A DNA stretch of 64,000 nucleotides from NCBI GenBank assembly GCA_963678675.1, contig OY783198.1:5399001-5463000 (forward strand). The letters run 5' to 3'. The notes under the pieces are model-generated. The model searched no databases and was not told where the DNA came from. It worked only from the letters and a program-made list of their open reading frames with translations. Below are positions 1-12,029 of the stretch, in pieces; the first letter of the stretch is position 1; each line of letters starts with the position of its first letter. The DNA is from Xiphydria camelus (Eukaryota; Arthropoda; Insecta; Hymenoptera; Xiphydriidae). A program made the position numbers and the translations under genes.

Positions 1-218
1 AAGATTTTCTCGATTAATTACTTTTTCCTCCTTAACATAACTAACGTTATGCATGTCAGATGAATTAATGCCTGATCCTCCCTTATGATACATATGCGAT
101 AGACAATAAATCGGCATTAAAAAGATTTGCTTGCTACGAGATCATAAATGAACAGAAAAAAATAAAGGGGGAGGATGGAGATTGTAATATATAAAAAAAC
201 GAACCAAAGCTTTCCGAA
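1..218 (-). other. HDAC6 3' UTR
   Basis: Sequence after the HDAC6 stop (TGA at 219-221). No canonical AATAAA seen on the minus strand, so the transcript may end beyond the window. Confidence 0.5.
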
Positions 219-3200
219 TCATGCGAGATCAACAGTTGGTGGATCGTTGTAGGTCCAAGGAAGATCTTCGTTGAATTTGCTACGGTGTGCCGAGTTTCTT
301 GCTGCGTACAGTCGCTGTGAAAAAAAAAGCGTATTCCTGTGCAAATCCTATGAAGATCGCATCAAAGAAAGCATCTATACGTGAGACAGACGTGTAACAA
401 AATTGTCACTTGCTGTATGCGATTCTCCTCAGAGCGTGATAATAAATGAAGAAGTCAATATGCATATGTCCGCTATCAGCGTGAGTAAAATCTTGATAAC
501 TCACCTGGTTATCTATGTAGGCCTCGCATCCGTAACACCAAACGGATAAGTCGCTAAAGCTGAGCGTCATGGGATGATCGTTTTCCTGCCAGTGCGACAC
601 CGCGTGTTGATTGATACTTCGCGCGCAGTGCACTGTGTAACATTGCAAACAGATCCAATTCTCGGCAATGGTGTTACACTCCTGACAGGGTGCTCGCACG
701 TCGATCCCACCAGCCGGGACATCTCTTACTGTATCCAAATGCGGACACTCCCTGAGCGGTACCACCGCGAACATGTCTCCGTCTACTAATGCCTGAAACA
801 TTAACAAAAATTTTATAATTACGTATGTAAATTTAGTGTATATGAATCCACATGAAATCCAACGAAGTTTCCGAGCGTATGAATTGAATAACGTCTTCTC
901 ATCTGTGTGTTTCGCGTCTGCTTATTTTTCCTTGACCTCCCGCGATGGTATCGGTAATGGTTGATGGAAAAGGCACAGAGTTTAGATGTTTCATTATCAA
1001 TCTTACTTGAAGATTATCGTAGTCGCAGCAGCACCACCAATACCTCCTTCACACACTATAACCGCCTCTGCTGATTCCCGCATCACTCGAGTCACCGGCG
1101 GTATTTCCTTTGCTTCCACCTTGATTTCCTCTGCCACTCGCCTAATCCTTACTGATATTTATATATTTAATTATATTTTATTGATATATTGTCTTTCTGA
1201 CATTTGCGAACTTTTTCACATCATCTGGGTATTCACTCACTATCGCGCTGTCACAATAAAATTCCTTCTGAGCCATGTAGTCAAGTCGTGTGATCTGTCG
1301 CCTGACGGAGAAGCGCTTATATGACGTGTACTCCGAAAGTCGGCCATATCCAGCCCGGTGGTCGGCGTGAAAGGTGCCACCATCTCAAAGTTGCTGTTTA
1401 TGGTAGCTACCCATCCAGCAGGAGCAGTATTGTTAGCTCCAACATAACAGAGTCCACGAGCATGGTCGTGGCGTTTTCTTCGCAGGCCAAACATATGTAG
1501 GACACAGGACTCTGAACTTCCAAGGGCTACTGATGATTCGATTGTTCCAAGGATGGTGGAGAGCCAGGTGGTATTCCAGGCAGCTTCGATTCCTGGTACT
1601 TCATGCACACTGATCCATCCAAGTGCTGGCGAAATATCCATCCCGTGTCTGGGTCTTCCCATCACCATCTTGTATTTACCTTTGAGGGTCTGGAGGCAGC
1701 CTGATACTCTTGCAGTTAACTCCGAAGACCAACGAAGACGTGATTGCATGTCAGCACCATCAGGAAACTCAGCGCCAATGAGCGCTTGAACACCTTCGAC
1801 ATTGAGCCGTTCTACATTAGACCTGTAGCCTAGTAGATTCTGAGTTGGGACCGTTCCAGCAGGGAAGAATCCAACAGGTAGTGGATCCCAGGACTTAAAT
1901 ACTTGAGCGTCATTCTGCTCAATGGTCGCAATCACCAGCTGGGATGTGACGTACGGAGACACATAGCACTCATAGGCATTATGGTTCACCGCGCCACATA
2001 CACCAAATAATCCAGCTGGTTGGGCTGGTATATCATCACGTCCGGGGAAAGCGTGTTGTGGGACACCAGCATCAGGTATATTCATCCTGATGAAATCGCC
2101 TTGTGGTGTAGTTGTATTGCCGATCATTTTAAAGTATTCCGCTATTGGAGCTGGTAAATACACATAATCAGGCACTAAATGTAATGGTGACGCCTCACCA
2201 GTGAAGCGGCCTTCCGCATTCGTAGTTTTGACGTGGTCAATAATTACAGCGTTCAAGATGGAGCACATTACGTGTTGGAACGCGCAGAAGGGCATACTAC
2301 GCCTCAAACGAGGATTCTCTATTTCTAAATTGACGTAAACTCGCTCACATAGCAAAGGAAAAGTCGAGAAATCCATATTTTGGCTGTAGATCATGTGTAC
2401 TGGATAAGTTCCAAAGTAAGGGCCCTCTTGCCAAATGTCGGGGACATCATCTGCCCAGTTGTCTGGTGCAGGCATGGCGTCATGTTTACGTTGATTAAAC
2501 GCGGCCTTTCTTCTCTGATTCGGATTCATGGTTTTTCAACAGACATACGGTTCTGAGGTAAGGCCATCTGGCTCTAGGGATTCATCTTCTCAGATGCAGA
2601 AAGTTGCCGTCAAAAATCGACAGAATTTAAACGTTTTCAGCCCCCTGACACTACACTATTACTCTCTCTATACAATATACTGTTTACGTCACCGAAGCTG
2701 TCACTACGCGACGCTGATAGTCACCTGTTCTCGCGTCATTTGAATTTTTTCCGCAAAAGCATGTTATTTACGATTGAAGGACATAAAATTTAGAGGTTTT
2801 TCATAAAAAAAAGTTATAAACAAACGTAACATAAACCGTCTTTCATGTCTTTAAATTCAGCACGGAGAGCAGGTTGCACGCAGCGCCCGCGCCCGACCGC
2901 TTCAATAGTGGAGATAAGAGTTTAGGTAGTGTCTGGGGATTGGACGTTTCATTGTCAGTCTTACCTGAAGATTATCGGACAGATAATCGAGCAAAGTCGT
3001 AGTCGCAGCAGCACCAGCCAAATCTCCTTCACTGTGACCGCCTCTGCTGCTTCCCGCACCACTCGAGTCACCGGCGGTATTTCCTCTGCTTCCACCTTGA
3101 TTTCCTCTGCCGCCCGTGTGATCCTTATTGACACAGTCTTTCTGACATCTGCGAACTATGAACCGAATCGATAAGCAAATCGCTCGGCACATTCGTTTGT

Positions 3201-6200
3201 TTATAGATAATTACTACAATACAATTGCCGTACCATCGACGGCGCGAGCGCTCGCTCCTTCCAGCGAGTCAAACGAGTCCTTCGATATACCGCCGACGTT
3301 CTCTCTTGCCTCGACTGTGGTCTCCGAACTCTTGATCTTTAAATTCTCAACCTCGTTCTGCAGCTTCGACATTTCCTCATCCGTCACCGTGTCCAAACTG
3401 ATCTTATCAAACGCCAAGCACAAGTCAAGTTTCTCGTTTTCAATTTCTTCAAAGGCAATCTTCGACTCCGACTTTTTACTCGTATCGCCGTTGATTGTTG
3501 GGAGTTCGTGCACTTTCGCACGAGGCACTTTGATCTTCGGGAGTACGTCCTCCTTCGGTAGAGACATTTGAAATATCAAATTGGGCCAGTACTGCTTGTG
3601 CGTTTTCAGTACGTTGTTTATGGAATTGACCGCGCTCGTGCACGGTGTGAAACGAGGCTCCAGCATTGGTAAAGGATCTCCGAGTAGTGCCTTCGTGCAC
3701 ATCACCATCGCGTAGGAAATTGAGTTTATATTGTATCCACCCTCGAGAGTAAGAATCACTCGTCCGTTCGCCAACGAGGAAAGCCAATGCGTTAAGTGCC
3801 CGTAAGTTTCCGGCGATACGTTACAACCTTTATAAGATTATTATAAAGACATAAAATCAAATAATCTCGCGAACACACGCACACACTACATTAAATAGAG
3901 GGCAATAGCACGTTTCTTACCACCAAGGGGGTCACCGACGCACGCATCAAATCCCGCCGAGATAAGAACCAATTCTGGATTGAATTGATAGGCGATCGGC
4001 ATCACGACTTGTTGAAAGGCCGCTACGTACTCCGCATCACCCATTCCCTTCTAATCAAGACAACAATACGCAAAGCTCTTCAGTGACTCAAACGTAAAGA
4101 TTGGTTGCACTGTATACATTTATATATTCCCGAAAATCACCTTGTTCCAAGGAATGTTTACGTTGAATCCCTCACCGAGGCCGGATCCCACTACAGGGTA
4201 ATTGGCTTTCTTCGAGTTAGGAAAGAAGGTGGCATTGTCGTACCGATGAACCGAAATGTAAAGAATTTGAGAATCCTCCTCTAAGATACTTTGCGTGCCA
4301 TTTCCATGGTGAATATCCCAATCTACTATCAGCACCCTGATCCAAATTAAGGATAAATTAATATCCAAAGAATCTAGTGATTAACTAGAAATCCTAACTA
4401 AACCCCGAACCCACCACCTCTCATGATTTCAGAATCAAAAATAGAGATAAATCAGCCATTGTACTCAAAAAAAAAACCGCCAACGTAACCAAGTTATACA
4501 GAGTCTGATATTGCCGTTGGACCGATTCTCTGAGGCAATTCGAAAAGATGCATTTACCTCTTTAAGTCATGATGGTGTACGGCGTATCTTGCTGCCACGG
4601 CGATATTGTTGAATATGCAGAATCCACAGGGACTGTCTCCTTCGGCATGGTGTCCTGGAGGTCTGACGATAGCCACTCCCGATTGATTCTCGCCATTTAA
4701 AACACTGTCAACGACCTGAAGTAACGAGCCCGCAGATACGCAGGCGCTCGTCCACGTTTCGGTATGCAAGTAAACGGAATTCAATTCGGTCGCTTGTTTA
4801 GTCAGATCCTTCAATTTTGTATTGGCAGTTTTTTTCATCGCCTCCACATGATCCTTTGAATGAGCCAGTAGAAGTTCTTCCTCCGTTGCTACTCGCCCCT
4901 TTTCGTGTAAGACATAGCGATAAGCTTATGCTTTTTATGACAAGGCCACGAGCTTAAAGTTGACGACAAGCAAGAAAAAATCATAAGGAAAGTTCGTACC
5001 TGCAAAGCGTGACATCTCTTCAGTACATTGTACTCCTCATGTTTATTATAAATTCCGGAAATTCGCGTTGGCTTCTCGGGATGAGAATCGTCCTGTACAT
5101 TGATATGCTTGAGCATTCTGTCGTCGTATACAATGCACACTCTATTAGGAGCTTTTTTCAAATTGGTAACTAGAAACGAAAAGTTCACATTTAACTTTCC
5201 AATTAAGTTAGCGAGTACTGGATCAAGTACATGTGTATTCGTCTCGCTGATATCTTACATTGAAGCAATGAGTTCAATTTCGTGTCTACTTCTTCTAGAA
5301 AGTCTTTAGGCTGCACTGGGTAACAGTCGCGCGTCTCGTAATAATCCACCTTAATTTCGGTGCCTCTGAAATAATTTTTATTGCATCAGAAAATGTTGTT
5401 CTTCTTGTAGAAATTGTGCGCAACGTCACAATCGTTACTTGTAATTGACGACAGGCATGTGTCTGTTGTTGTTTTCTTCCTGATTACTCGTAACAGAGTG
5501 GATGCTGTACGTATCTTGATACTGGTAGCAAGTCCAGTAAGGTTTGTGAGCATAGACTACATTTAAAATTGTATCTCGTATACTGAAACAAATTAAATAA
5601 TATCGAAGAAAAAGAGTAAGAGATTGTCAGTACGTATATTCTTTATTTATATACCTATGCGAAGGTAATTCCAGAGGTTGCAAGAGCGGGCATGGATCAC
5701 CTAGTAAAGTTCGAAGTGTCAATGCAGCACCTTCTGCTAAGGACTTTAAATGATATCCACCCTAAAGAAAAGTTATGATTTTAAATATTGTAATGCCAAA
5801 AACGCTTAAAAATAACGTCAACAGATTAATTCCTACCTCCAGCACTACTGCTACCTTTCCCGTTGCTAAGCTTAACAACGAATGCAGGATATGTGAATAA
5901 CACGCGGGTGTTACCTTCATTTCACCCTGCAAGATATAAATTCTTAAATGTCTTACACCAGGAAATATTGGTTATGCGCAAGGAGAAGGGTGAAGGGGAG
6001 ACTAGAATCAAACAAAATTGGAAGACACGATACATAAAACGCTCTTTATAAAATATTCGGTTTATATTGCTCTTTGAAGGAAAACTTCACAATCCCCATT
6101 TAAAAAGGGAAGTGTGATAAAGAATGAATGACTGTTAACCTTCTCGTCCCCTAAGGCAGCATCAAAACCGGCGGACACAATGATAATCTCGGGACAGAAC

Positions 6201-7807
6201 TAAGATGAGAAAATAAAGAAAGTTAGTAATTAATATTTGATTGTATTACCTCTGGACAGCCAAGAGCTGCATCGTAACCGGCTGAGACTATAACAAGATC
6301 CGGTTGAAACTATAACCATTTAAAATGAAACATTTTTTTTGCCATAATATTAGATATAATACTCTATTCATCATCTACCTCGTATACCTTTTAACGCGGA
6401 TAATTAACGAATCTAAGTAAGAAAACTGTAAATGACTCACTTCATAGGCCATTGGTAGTAAGATTTGTTGAAAGATAGCAATGTAATCCGCGTTGGTCAT
6501 TCCGGTCTTATTGAGTGGAACGTTAAAGTTAAAACCCTCGCCCTTGCCTTTCCCAACATAGTGATAATCCGATTCCCGGAGATTTGGCCAAAACTCTCCA
6601 TTTTCATAACGATGAATCGAAAAGTAAACAACTCTATAAAGCGGCATATGAAGAATGAATTAAAATTATATTCGTCACTCATAAGTGTTTCATTATTTAC
6701 CGTGGATCGTTATAGAACATTTGCTGAGTAGCTTGTCCGTGATGTACATCCCAGTCGACAATTAAAATTCTATCAGCTAATCTATCATTTAGAGCTTTTT
6801 GCGCGGCGATGGCGACGTTGTTAAAAAAACAATAACCACAATATTCAGCTTTCATCGCGTGATGACCAGGCGGCCTAAAATTAAAAAATTGGAATTATCT
6901 CTAACTAGCTCATAGGTATAAACTCGTAATGAAGACCATAAAAATTCGCTCTGAAATAACCATTACCTAATAATAGCCATGCCATTCTGAACTTCCCCCT
7001 TGCAAATACTTTCAACCAAATCTATAGTAGATCCAGTAGCCAACAGGGATAACTTGTAGGTAGACTGTGAAGAAGGGTCGTTATTACGGTACGATCATTT
7101 CCGAGAATAATGAAACGCGCTTGCATCTTCAATGATATTTCCCTTACCGGATGTATATAAATAGCGTCGTATTTAGATGACAACTTTTCCAATTTCTCCT
7201 CGTCATTACACGCGCTTGTAGCTTTTAAAATATCTATCTGCTGCCGACTGTGTTTCAGCAATATCTCATCCTCTTTAGCTGATCGAGGCTCAATGAATCT
7301 ACAGCGTTTTACTAAACCCAATTCTTCACACCTCTCTAGAATTCGGGAAAATCTTTCGGGACATTCCGGGTAGTTTGAGTCCCAGAGACATTGATGTTCT
7401 ACCATGGAACGATCGAAAACAAGTCCAGTATCCTTGCGTGTCATGTTGCGCGCGTCTATTGCTTTCTGATAGATGTCACGTACAAACGTACTGCTCGATT
7501 TCTTTCCTTGCAAAAGTTTACGCTGAGCAGCTTCACGTTTTGCTGCTAACAGAGCAGCGGATGGTCTGGCCTATGTTACAAGAGACAATTCTGTAATCTG
7601 GTACATAAAGCCACATGAAATTGAAGAGAAAAGCCTCTTATTAATGATAGCGACAGATTCTTTACAGATAAAGATAAGTGCAAATGAATAAGTGTGATGT
7701 ATGTATGTTGGAATAAGACACAATAAAACGCTCTTGTCAGCTATATTTACATTCGTAATCCTTCCAGACTTTTTACTAGTAGTATCATTCTTTGTAACCG
7801 TCGACAT
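219..7807 (-). CDS. HDAC6: Histone deacetylase 6 (tandem deacetylase domains plus ubiquitin zinc finger)
   Basis: Cytoplasmic class IIb deacetylase acting on tubulin and other proteins; its ZnF-UBP binds free ubiquitin C-termini. Coding exons in transcript order: 7751-7807, 7148-7570, 6967-7064, 6701-6874, 6441-6633, then either 6250-6309 or 6140-6199, 5837-5926, 5655-5761, 5439-5582, 5259-5365, 5000-5169, 4558-4898, 4141-4336, 3921-4047, 3218-3827, 2965-3148, 505-792, 219-314. All phases fit and give about 1154 residues (human about 1215). Catalytic domain 1 shows RPPGHHA, DWDVHHG, SAGYDA and LEGGYH; domain 2 shows [24 protein letters not shown] and LEGGYN. The last two exons encode the Cys/His zinc finger starting CPHLD. 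The linker exon is Gly/Ser rich. The start is the first ATG of the 7751-7930 exon; the frame stays open upstream to the acceptor at 7931. An intact foreign ORF sits in the last-but-two intron. Identity is firm; the exact N-terminus is less so. Confidence 0.95.
808..976. other. Remainder of the HDAC6 intron before the ZnF exon
   Basis: AT-rich intron sequence between the decayed exon copy and the ZnF exon acceptor (TTTCAG ending at 793). No coding signal seen. Confidence 0.5.
977..1216 (-). pseudogene. Decayed duplicate of the HDAC6 linker exon
   Basis: About 240 bp closely resembling 2919-3158, which holds the functional linker exon (2965-3148) and its edges. Relative to that copy it lacks about 22 bp (after the ATTATCG at 1010), gains about 35 AT-rich bp near 1160-1195, and carries many substitutions. 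Its acceptor is changed from GCAG to GCAA, while the donor GT is kept. The 22-bp loss shifts the frame and an early stop appears, so it cannot encode the linker. It lies directly downstream (in HDAC6 sense) of the virus-like ORF stop, with about 24 bp between. Confidence 0.85.
1240..2529 (-). CDS. Virus-like single-exon ORF (429 aa) inside an HDAC6 intron; possible endogenous dsRNA-virus capsid-like gene
   Basis: An uninterrupted 429-codon frame in the sense orientation of HDAC6, between the linker exon (2965-3148) and the ZnF exon (505-792). An in-frame TGA lies three codons before the ATG at 2529, so the start is well defined. It has no introns and visibly richer GC than the flanks, unlike the neighbouring genes. 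There is no signal peptide, zinc motif, polymerase motif or transposase motif. The protein is rich in Pro, aromatic and small residues. A stretch around residues 120-145 (LPAPIAEYF followed by IGNTTTP and GDF) reminds me of coat proteins of partiti-like and related dsRNA viruses of arthropods; that is from memory and uncertain. The open length implies either recent insertion or selection to keep it. Alternatives: a lineage-specific host gene, or a captured gene of another virus group. Confidence 0.5.
   Translation of the reverse strand: MNPNQRRKAAFNQRKHDAMPAPDNWADDVPDIWQEGPYFGTYPVHMIYSQNMDFSTFPLLCERVYVNLEIENPRLRRSMPFCAFQHVMCSILNAVIIDHVKTTNAEGRFTGEASPLHLVPDYVYLPAPIAEYFKMIGNTTTPQGDFIRMNIPDAGVPQHAFPGRDDIPAQPAGLFGVCGAVNHNAYECYVSPYVTSQLVIATIEQNDAQVFKSWDPLPVGFFPAGTVPTQNLLGYRSNVERLNVEGVQALIGAEFPDGADMQSRLRWSSELTARVSGCLQTLKGKYKMVMGRPRHGMDISPALGWISVHEVPGIEAAWNTTWLSTILGTIESSVALGSSESCVLHMFGLRRKRHDHARGLCYVGANNTAPAGWVATINSNFEMVAPFTPTTGLDMADFRSTRHISASPSGDRSHDLTTWLRRNFIVTAR
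2530..2964. other. HDAC6 intron between linker exon and the virus-like ORF
   Basis: About 430 bp upstream (in minus sense) of the virus-like ORF. It has an AT-rich part (2740-2850) and a GC-rich patch near 2880-2900. I see no promoter motif I would defend and no further coding similarity. Confidence 0.4.
6140..6309 (-). other. HDAC6: Pair of alternative 60-nt HDAC6 exons (probably mutually exclusive)
   Basis: Exon A is 6250-6309 and exon B is 6140-6199. Both are 20 codons, start and end in phase 0, and have their own acceptor and donor. They encode alternative versions of the same zinc-ligand strand: A reads [21 protein letters not shown] reads [20 protein letters not shown]. Both fit between exon 6441-6633 and exon 5837-5926. 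The space between donor A and acceptor B is only 50 bp, with a branch-point-like TACTAAC in the middle, so A-to-B splicing should be sterically difficult. Exon A is closer to the family sequence I remember from flies. Donor B (GTTAAC) is weaker than donor A (GTAATA). Mutual exclusivity is inferred, not observed. Confidence 0.8.
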
Positions 7808-8966
7808 GGTACTTCTGACAACCTTCCTTTGACTTTTTCTGGATCCTTCTATCACCTTAAGCAGCTGGATTTCACTGTCCGCCAATTGCTTGGCAGCATT
7901 TAAAAGGTTTGCTTGTATTCCTGAATCCGACTGACAAACACAGAAATGTATACCAAGATTGAAATGCAATTGACAAGCCGTACATCAACAAGGTAGAAAA
8001 GATATATGAGCAGATAAGCTCTCGAGATTAAAGTGCGTGAGAGAGAGAGAGAGAGGGTCAAAATTCAACTGAACTAGCGATTCATGGAGATTCACCAGTC
8101 CTCAAGTTCTTTTACAGATGCGAGAGTAAAATAGTTTGTTTAAGAATTTACTTCGTGCGTGTGGGCGATCAAAAAGGTAAGACATCCTTGTATAGGCATA
8201 GGCCTTGCCCTCCTTCCTCTACCACGAATCATTGACTAATGCAATGCGAATTTCGTGCCAATAAACGCCCGTTGACATCAGTGCGCGAGAATATACGAGT
8301 ATTCGAAAGAATGACAATACCGTCATAAAATAATGAGTTCTTACCATTTGTCTGCTTTAGAAGTACATATAACCCTCAAATTTCAATTTTTACTCCAAAA
8401 TGATGTCGATCGAATTAAAACCATTCCTACACGAACCGAATCACTGATAAGATTTCAATTTTGCGTGTGATCAACGAAACGCGACAGAAATGTCATTTCA
8501 CCGGTTTGTGTTATTTTTACATCAAATTTGCTTCTATCATCTCTCCCGTTTACATCTGATTCACGGACGCACACAAACGCAGCTGTTTTTAACTGTCATT
8601 GTGGTAGTGACATCTGATGGGTGGAATGGTTTGTAAGTGCAATAAACATTTGGTTTTTAAATGATTTCCTATTACCTATTAGGTACTGCTTAAAAAAGCA
8701 TAGTAATTTTACATGAAGACTAACGTAACACTGCGACGAGAGTACAGTGACCGGTTATTTTATTCCACTGAATTTTACTGAAAAAAGATTGTCCGAAAGT
8801 GTGCAACAAAAAATCTAACCCTCTTAGAAATTATTATTCTAAACATAAGTACTCGTCCAAACTAACTCTGCAATTTCTTTTAGAAGTCAGTGCAAATATT
8901 GAAGCCATTGGATATATATATATCGATGTTTATTGTCTGTACTTGTATAGTATATCACATTAGAAA
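7808..8966. promoter_or_regulatory. HDAC6/MIPEP divergent intergenic region
   Basis: Shared upstream region of HDAC6 (-) and MIPEP (+). On the HDAC6 side an acceptor (TTTGTCAG) ends at 7931, so 7808-7930 is exon and at least one 5' exon lies further up; I could not place it. A (GA)n run of about 17 bp is at 8039-8055. The MIPEP side is AT-rich with no clear TATA box. Nothing else is recognisable. Confidence 0.55.
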
Positions 8967-11900
8967 ATGTTGCAATTATTTGCAAGAACTATGCTAAGAC
9001 ATCCTAAAAGGCTTAGACGAGTGAGTACGTGGTCTCCCTTAGCCACAGCATTTAATACTAGAAAGGTAGAAAAGCTTGGTCTTCATCTAGGAAGAAAGGA
9101 AACAGTGAGTAAAAATTATATAATTTTTTGACTATGCTTTACACTATGCAAATTGCATTTATAACAATAAAAATAGATTTTGCATGATTTATGAAAGAGC
9201 AAGTGAAATGATGCTGTATTGCTTCAACAAGGAAAGAAGCTAAAGCAAGATGGAATAAGAATGTTACTTGTAATCATAGCATAAGTATTTTTACTGTTAT
9301 ACATATTTGCAGGGTCTTTTTTGTATTCCTGAGCTCAAAACGGTAGATGGTTTCAAAGATCTTAAAATGCGTGCAATATCCCATAGCGATGTACTTATCG
9401 AAGAGATTACAAGCAAAAAACGAAAGAGAAAAATGGTTGAAATTTTCGACGAGCTATCAGACACACTGTGTCAAGTAGCCGATATGGCAGAATTCGTTAG
9501 AATAGCTCATCCTGACAGAAAGTTTGCCGACGCGGCAGAAGATGCATGTATAGCAATTAGTGGTGTAGTTGAAAAGTAAGTCCACTCTTTCAACTAAATG
9601 TAACAATTTCACCTCTAATTACGTGCAGCTCGCCATAAGAAGTTATTTAATGCATAATACATTCCTTTTCATACAGGTTGAACACGCACAAAGAATTGTA
9701 CGACTCTGTATTAAATGTAGTACGTAAAGGAGACATTCAGAGTACAACTGATATTGACAATCATGTTGCGAATTTATTTATCTTTGATTTTGAACAGTGT
9801 GGTATTCATTTACCTGAAGAACAGAGACGATTAGTAGTTGATTTAAACGATTATATTTTGCAAGTAAGAGAAACCTATATCGAGCTTAAAATGTTTAATA
9901 TCAATCACAAGATATACCTATATTTATACTCATATACATGTAAATAAATGTTCGTTCAGGTAGGCCAAAGATTCATGGCAGGCGCCGTTAATCCGCGCGC
10001 TGTGAAGAAAGATAATTTACCTGAGAATATCAGGCAATAGTAAGTAAAATATATCGATTTTTGTCGCTCTCCGATTCGATACTCATGATCAAGCAATGTT
10101 AACAGCGAAAAATACGCAATTTGTACAGTTTTACAATGGATGACGATGAAATATTGGTTCATGGACTGTATACAGACTCTTCCAATGCCCTTGCAAGAGA
10201 GGCAGCGTATAAGATTTATTTATATCCAGATGGCCAACAAGAGGAGTTATTACGCGAGCTCCTAAATTCCAGGCATCAACTGGCTCGAATTTGCGGATTC
10301 CCGACATACGCTCACAGGTGAGTCCGTGAAATTTTCGGCTGACCAATGAAGATCAAAAGGAGCAGCGTCGGTAATCATTTCCCCTGTTGCCTCGTAAAAT
10401 TTCAGAGCCGTTAAAGGGAGTACCGTCCAAACGCCGGAAATGGTATACGATTTTTTAAACATTCTCAGTGGCGAATTACACGAAAGAGCGAGAAAGGATT
10501 TCGACGCGATGCAAGAGATGAAAGACAAAGAGACAGCGATGAGACAGGTTGGTTCCTAGTTTGGTGACCTGCTATGCGACAGGTTGGTTTGTTTCCGATT
10601 ATATCTGAAAAATGACGATAAATAACGTCACACAGAGCGGTAGAATTGCACAGAGTGACCCGTATATAAATTGAACTCTCCTTTCAGAAGATAATGCCGT
10701 GGGATTCGGCATATTTTTCAATGAAAGCAAAGAAATCCTGGCTAAACATGTCTAGTGCAGAATTTGTACCATATTTTTCTCTCGGGTCGTGCATGGATGG
10801 ATTAAACATCCTCACACAAGCTCTGTACGGAGTTAAACTGGAGTCGGTGCCAGTGTTGAGCGGTGAAGTTTGGGCGAACGATGTGCGCAAATTAGCTGTG
10901 ATAGACGAGAATGGGGAAACATTAGGGTATATCTACTGTGACTTTTATGAGCGAGATGGCAAACCGAATCAAGATTGTCATTTTACAATCAGAGGTGGGA
11001 GACAATTATCCGACGGCACGTATCAGGTTGTGCTCTTTTTTTGTAACTTTAGAAAGAATTAATCATAATAGTTCTTTTTAGGAGGATAATCACGGTTGAA
11101 AGTTATGTAATTTTTATATAAATTTCAGAATCCCATAGTGGTCCTCATGCTATCATTACCATCGCCACGGTGGTCATCGCCTAGTTTATTGAGTCCATCG
11201 TCCGTGGATAATTTATTTCACGAAATGGGTCATGCATTACACTCCATGCTCGGACGAACGCAGTACCAACACGTAACCGGAACCAGATGCAGCACGGATT
11301 TCGCGGAAGTTCCAAGCGTGCTGATGGAGTACTTTGCCAGTGATCCAAGAGTGAGTTTATAAACGTCCACAATACCTTTTAGTGCAGTAAAGACAATTAT
11401 ACGAACGGATGTGAAATTACTAGGTCGTGTCGACGTTCGCAAAGCACTTCCAAACGCAAGAACCTATCTCGGATCTAATGTTGCAAAAGTTGTGCGCCTC
11501 CAAAAACCTATTTTCCGCTTCCGACTTGCAAAATCAAGTATTCTATAGCATGTTGGATCAAGTGTATCACAGTAACAAATTGGAGGGATCGAGCACTGAA
11601 ATTCTGGCGGATCTTCAAGGGAAATATTATGGCCTACCTTACGTCGAGAACACGGTAACTGCCTTTATCCGCTTAATGAAATTACTAATTGATTTCTTAC
11701 CGTCGCGAATAAAAAACAACTTCTAGGCATGGCAACTGAGATTCTCCCATCTAGTCGGATACGGCGCGAAATACTACGCTTATCTAATCTCCCGAGCCAT
11801 TGCGTCTTGGATCTGGCAAACGTACTTTCAAGCGGATCCGCTCAGTCGCACCTCCGGAGAAAAGTACCGATACGAATGCTTAGCTCACGGAGGCGGAAAA

Positions 11901-12029
11901 CCTCCTTCGAAACTGGTATCGGACTTCTTGAATAAGGAAGCCAATGCCTCTAATTTTTCCAAGTCCTTGATAAACGAAATTGACATAAAAAGTGAACACG
12001 TGGAAAGAATAAGGAAGCTGGCGACCTGA
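8967..12029 (+). CDS. MIPEP: Mitochondrial intermediate peptidase
   Basis: M3-family zinc metallopeptidase of the mitochondrial matrix that removes an octapeptide from imported precursors after the main processing peptidase. Exons: 8967-9104, 9313-9575, 9677-9863, 9960-10039, 10129-10317, 10406-10547, 10688-11026, 11129-11350, 11424-11654, 11727-12029; phases agree and give 697 residues, close to the human enzyme. Exon 1 encodes an Arg-rich, acid-free leader ([15 protein letters not shown]), as expected of a matrix targeting signal. The active-site motif FHEMGH (HEXXH) is at about 11217-11234, followed by the [12 protein letters not shown] segment with the third ligand Glu. [28 protein letters not shown] and YHVxG-region segments align with the family. 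Donors after exons 6 and 7 (GTTGGT, GTTGTG) are weak. Head-to-head with HDAC6. Confidence 0.97.
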
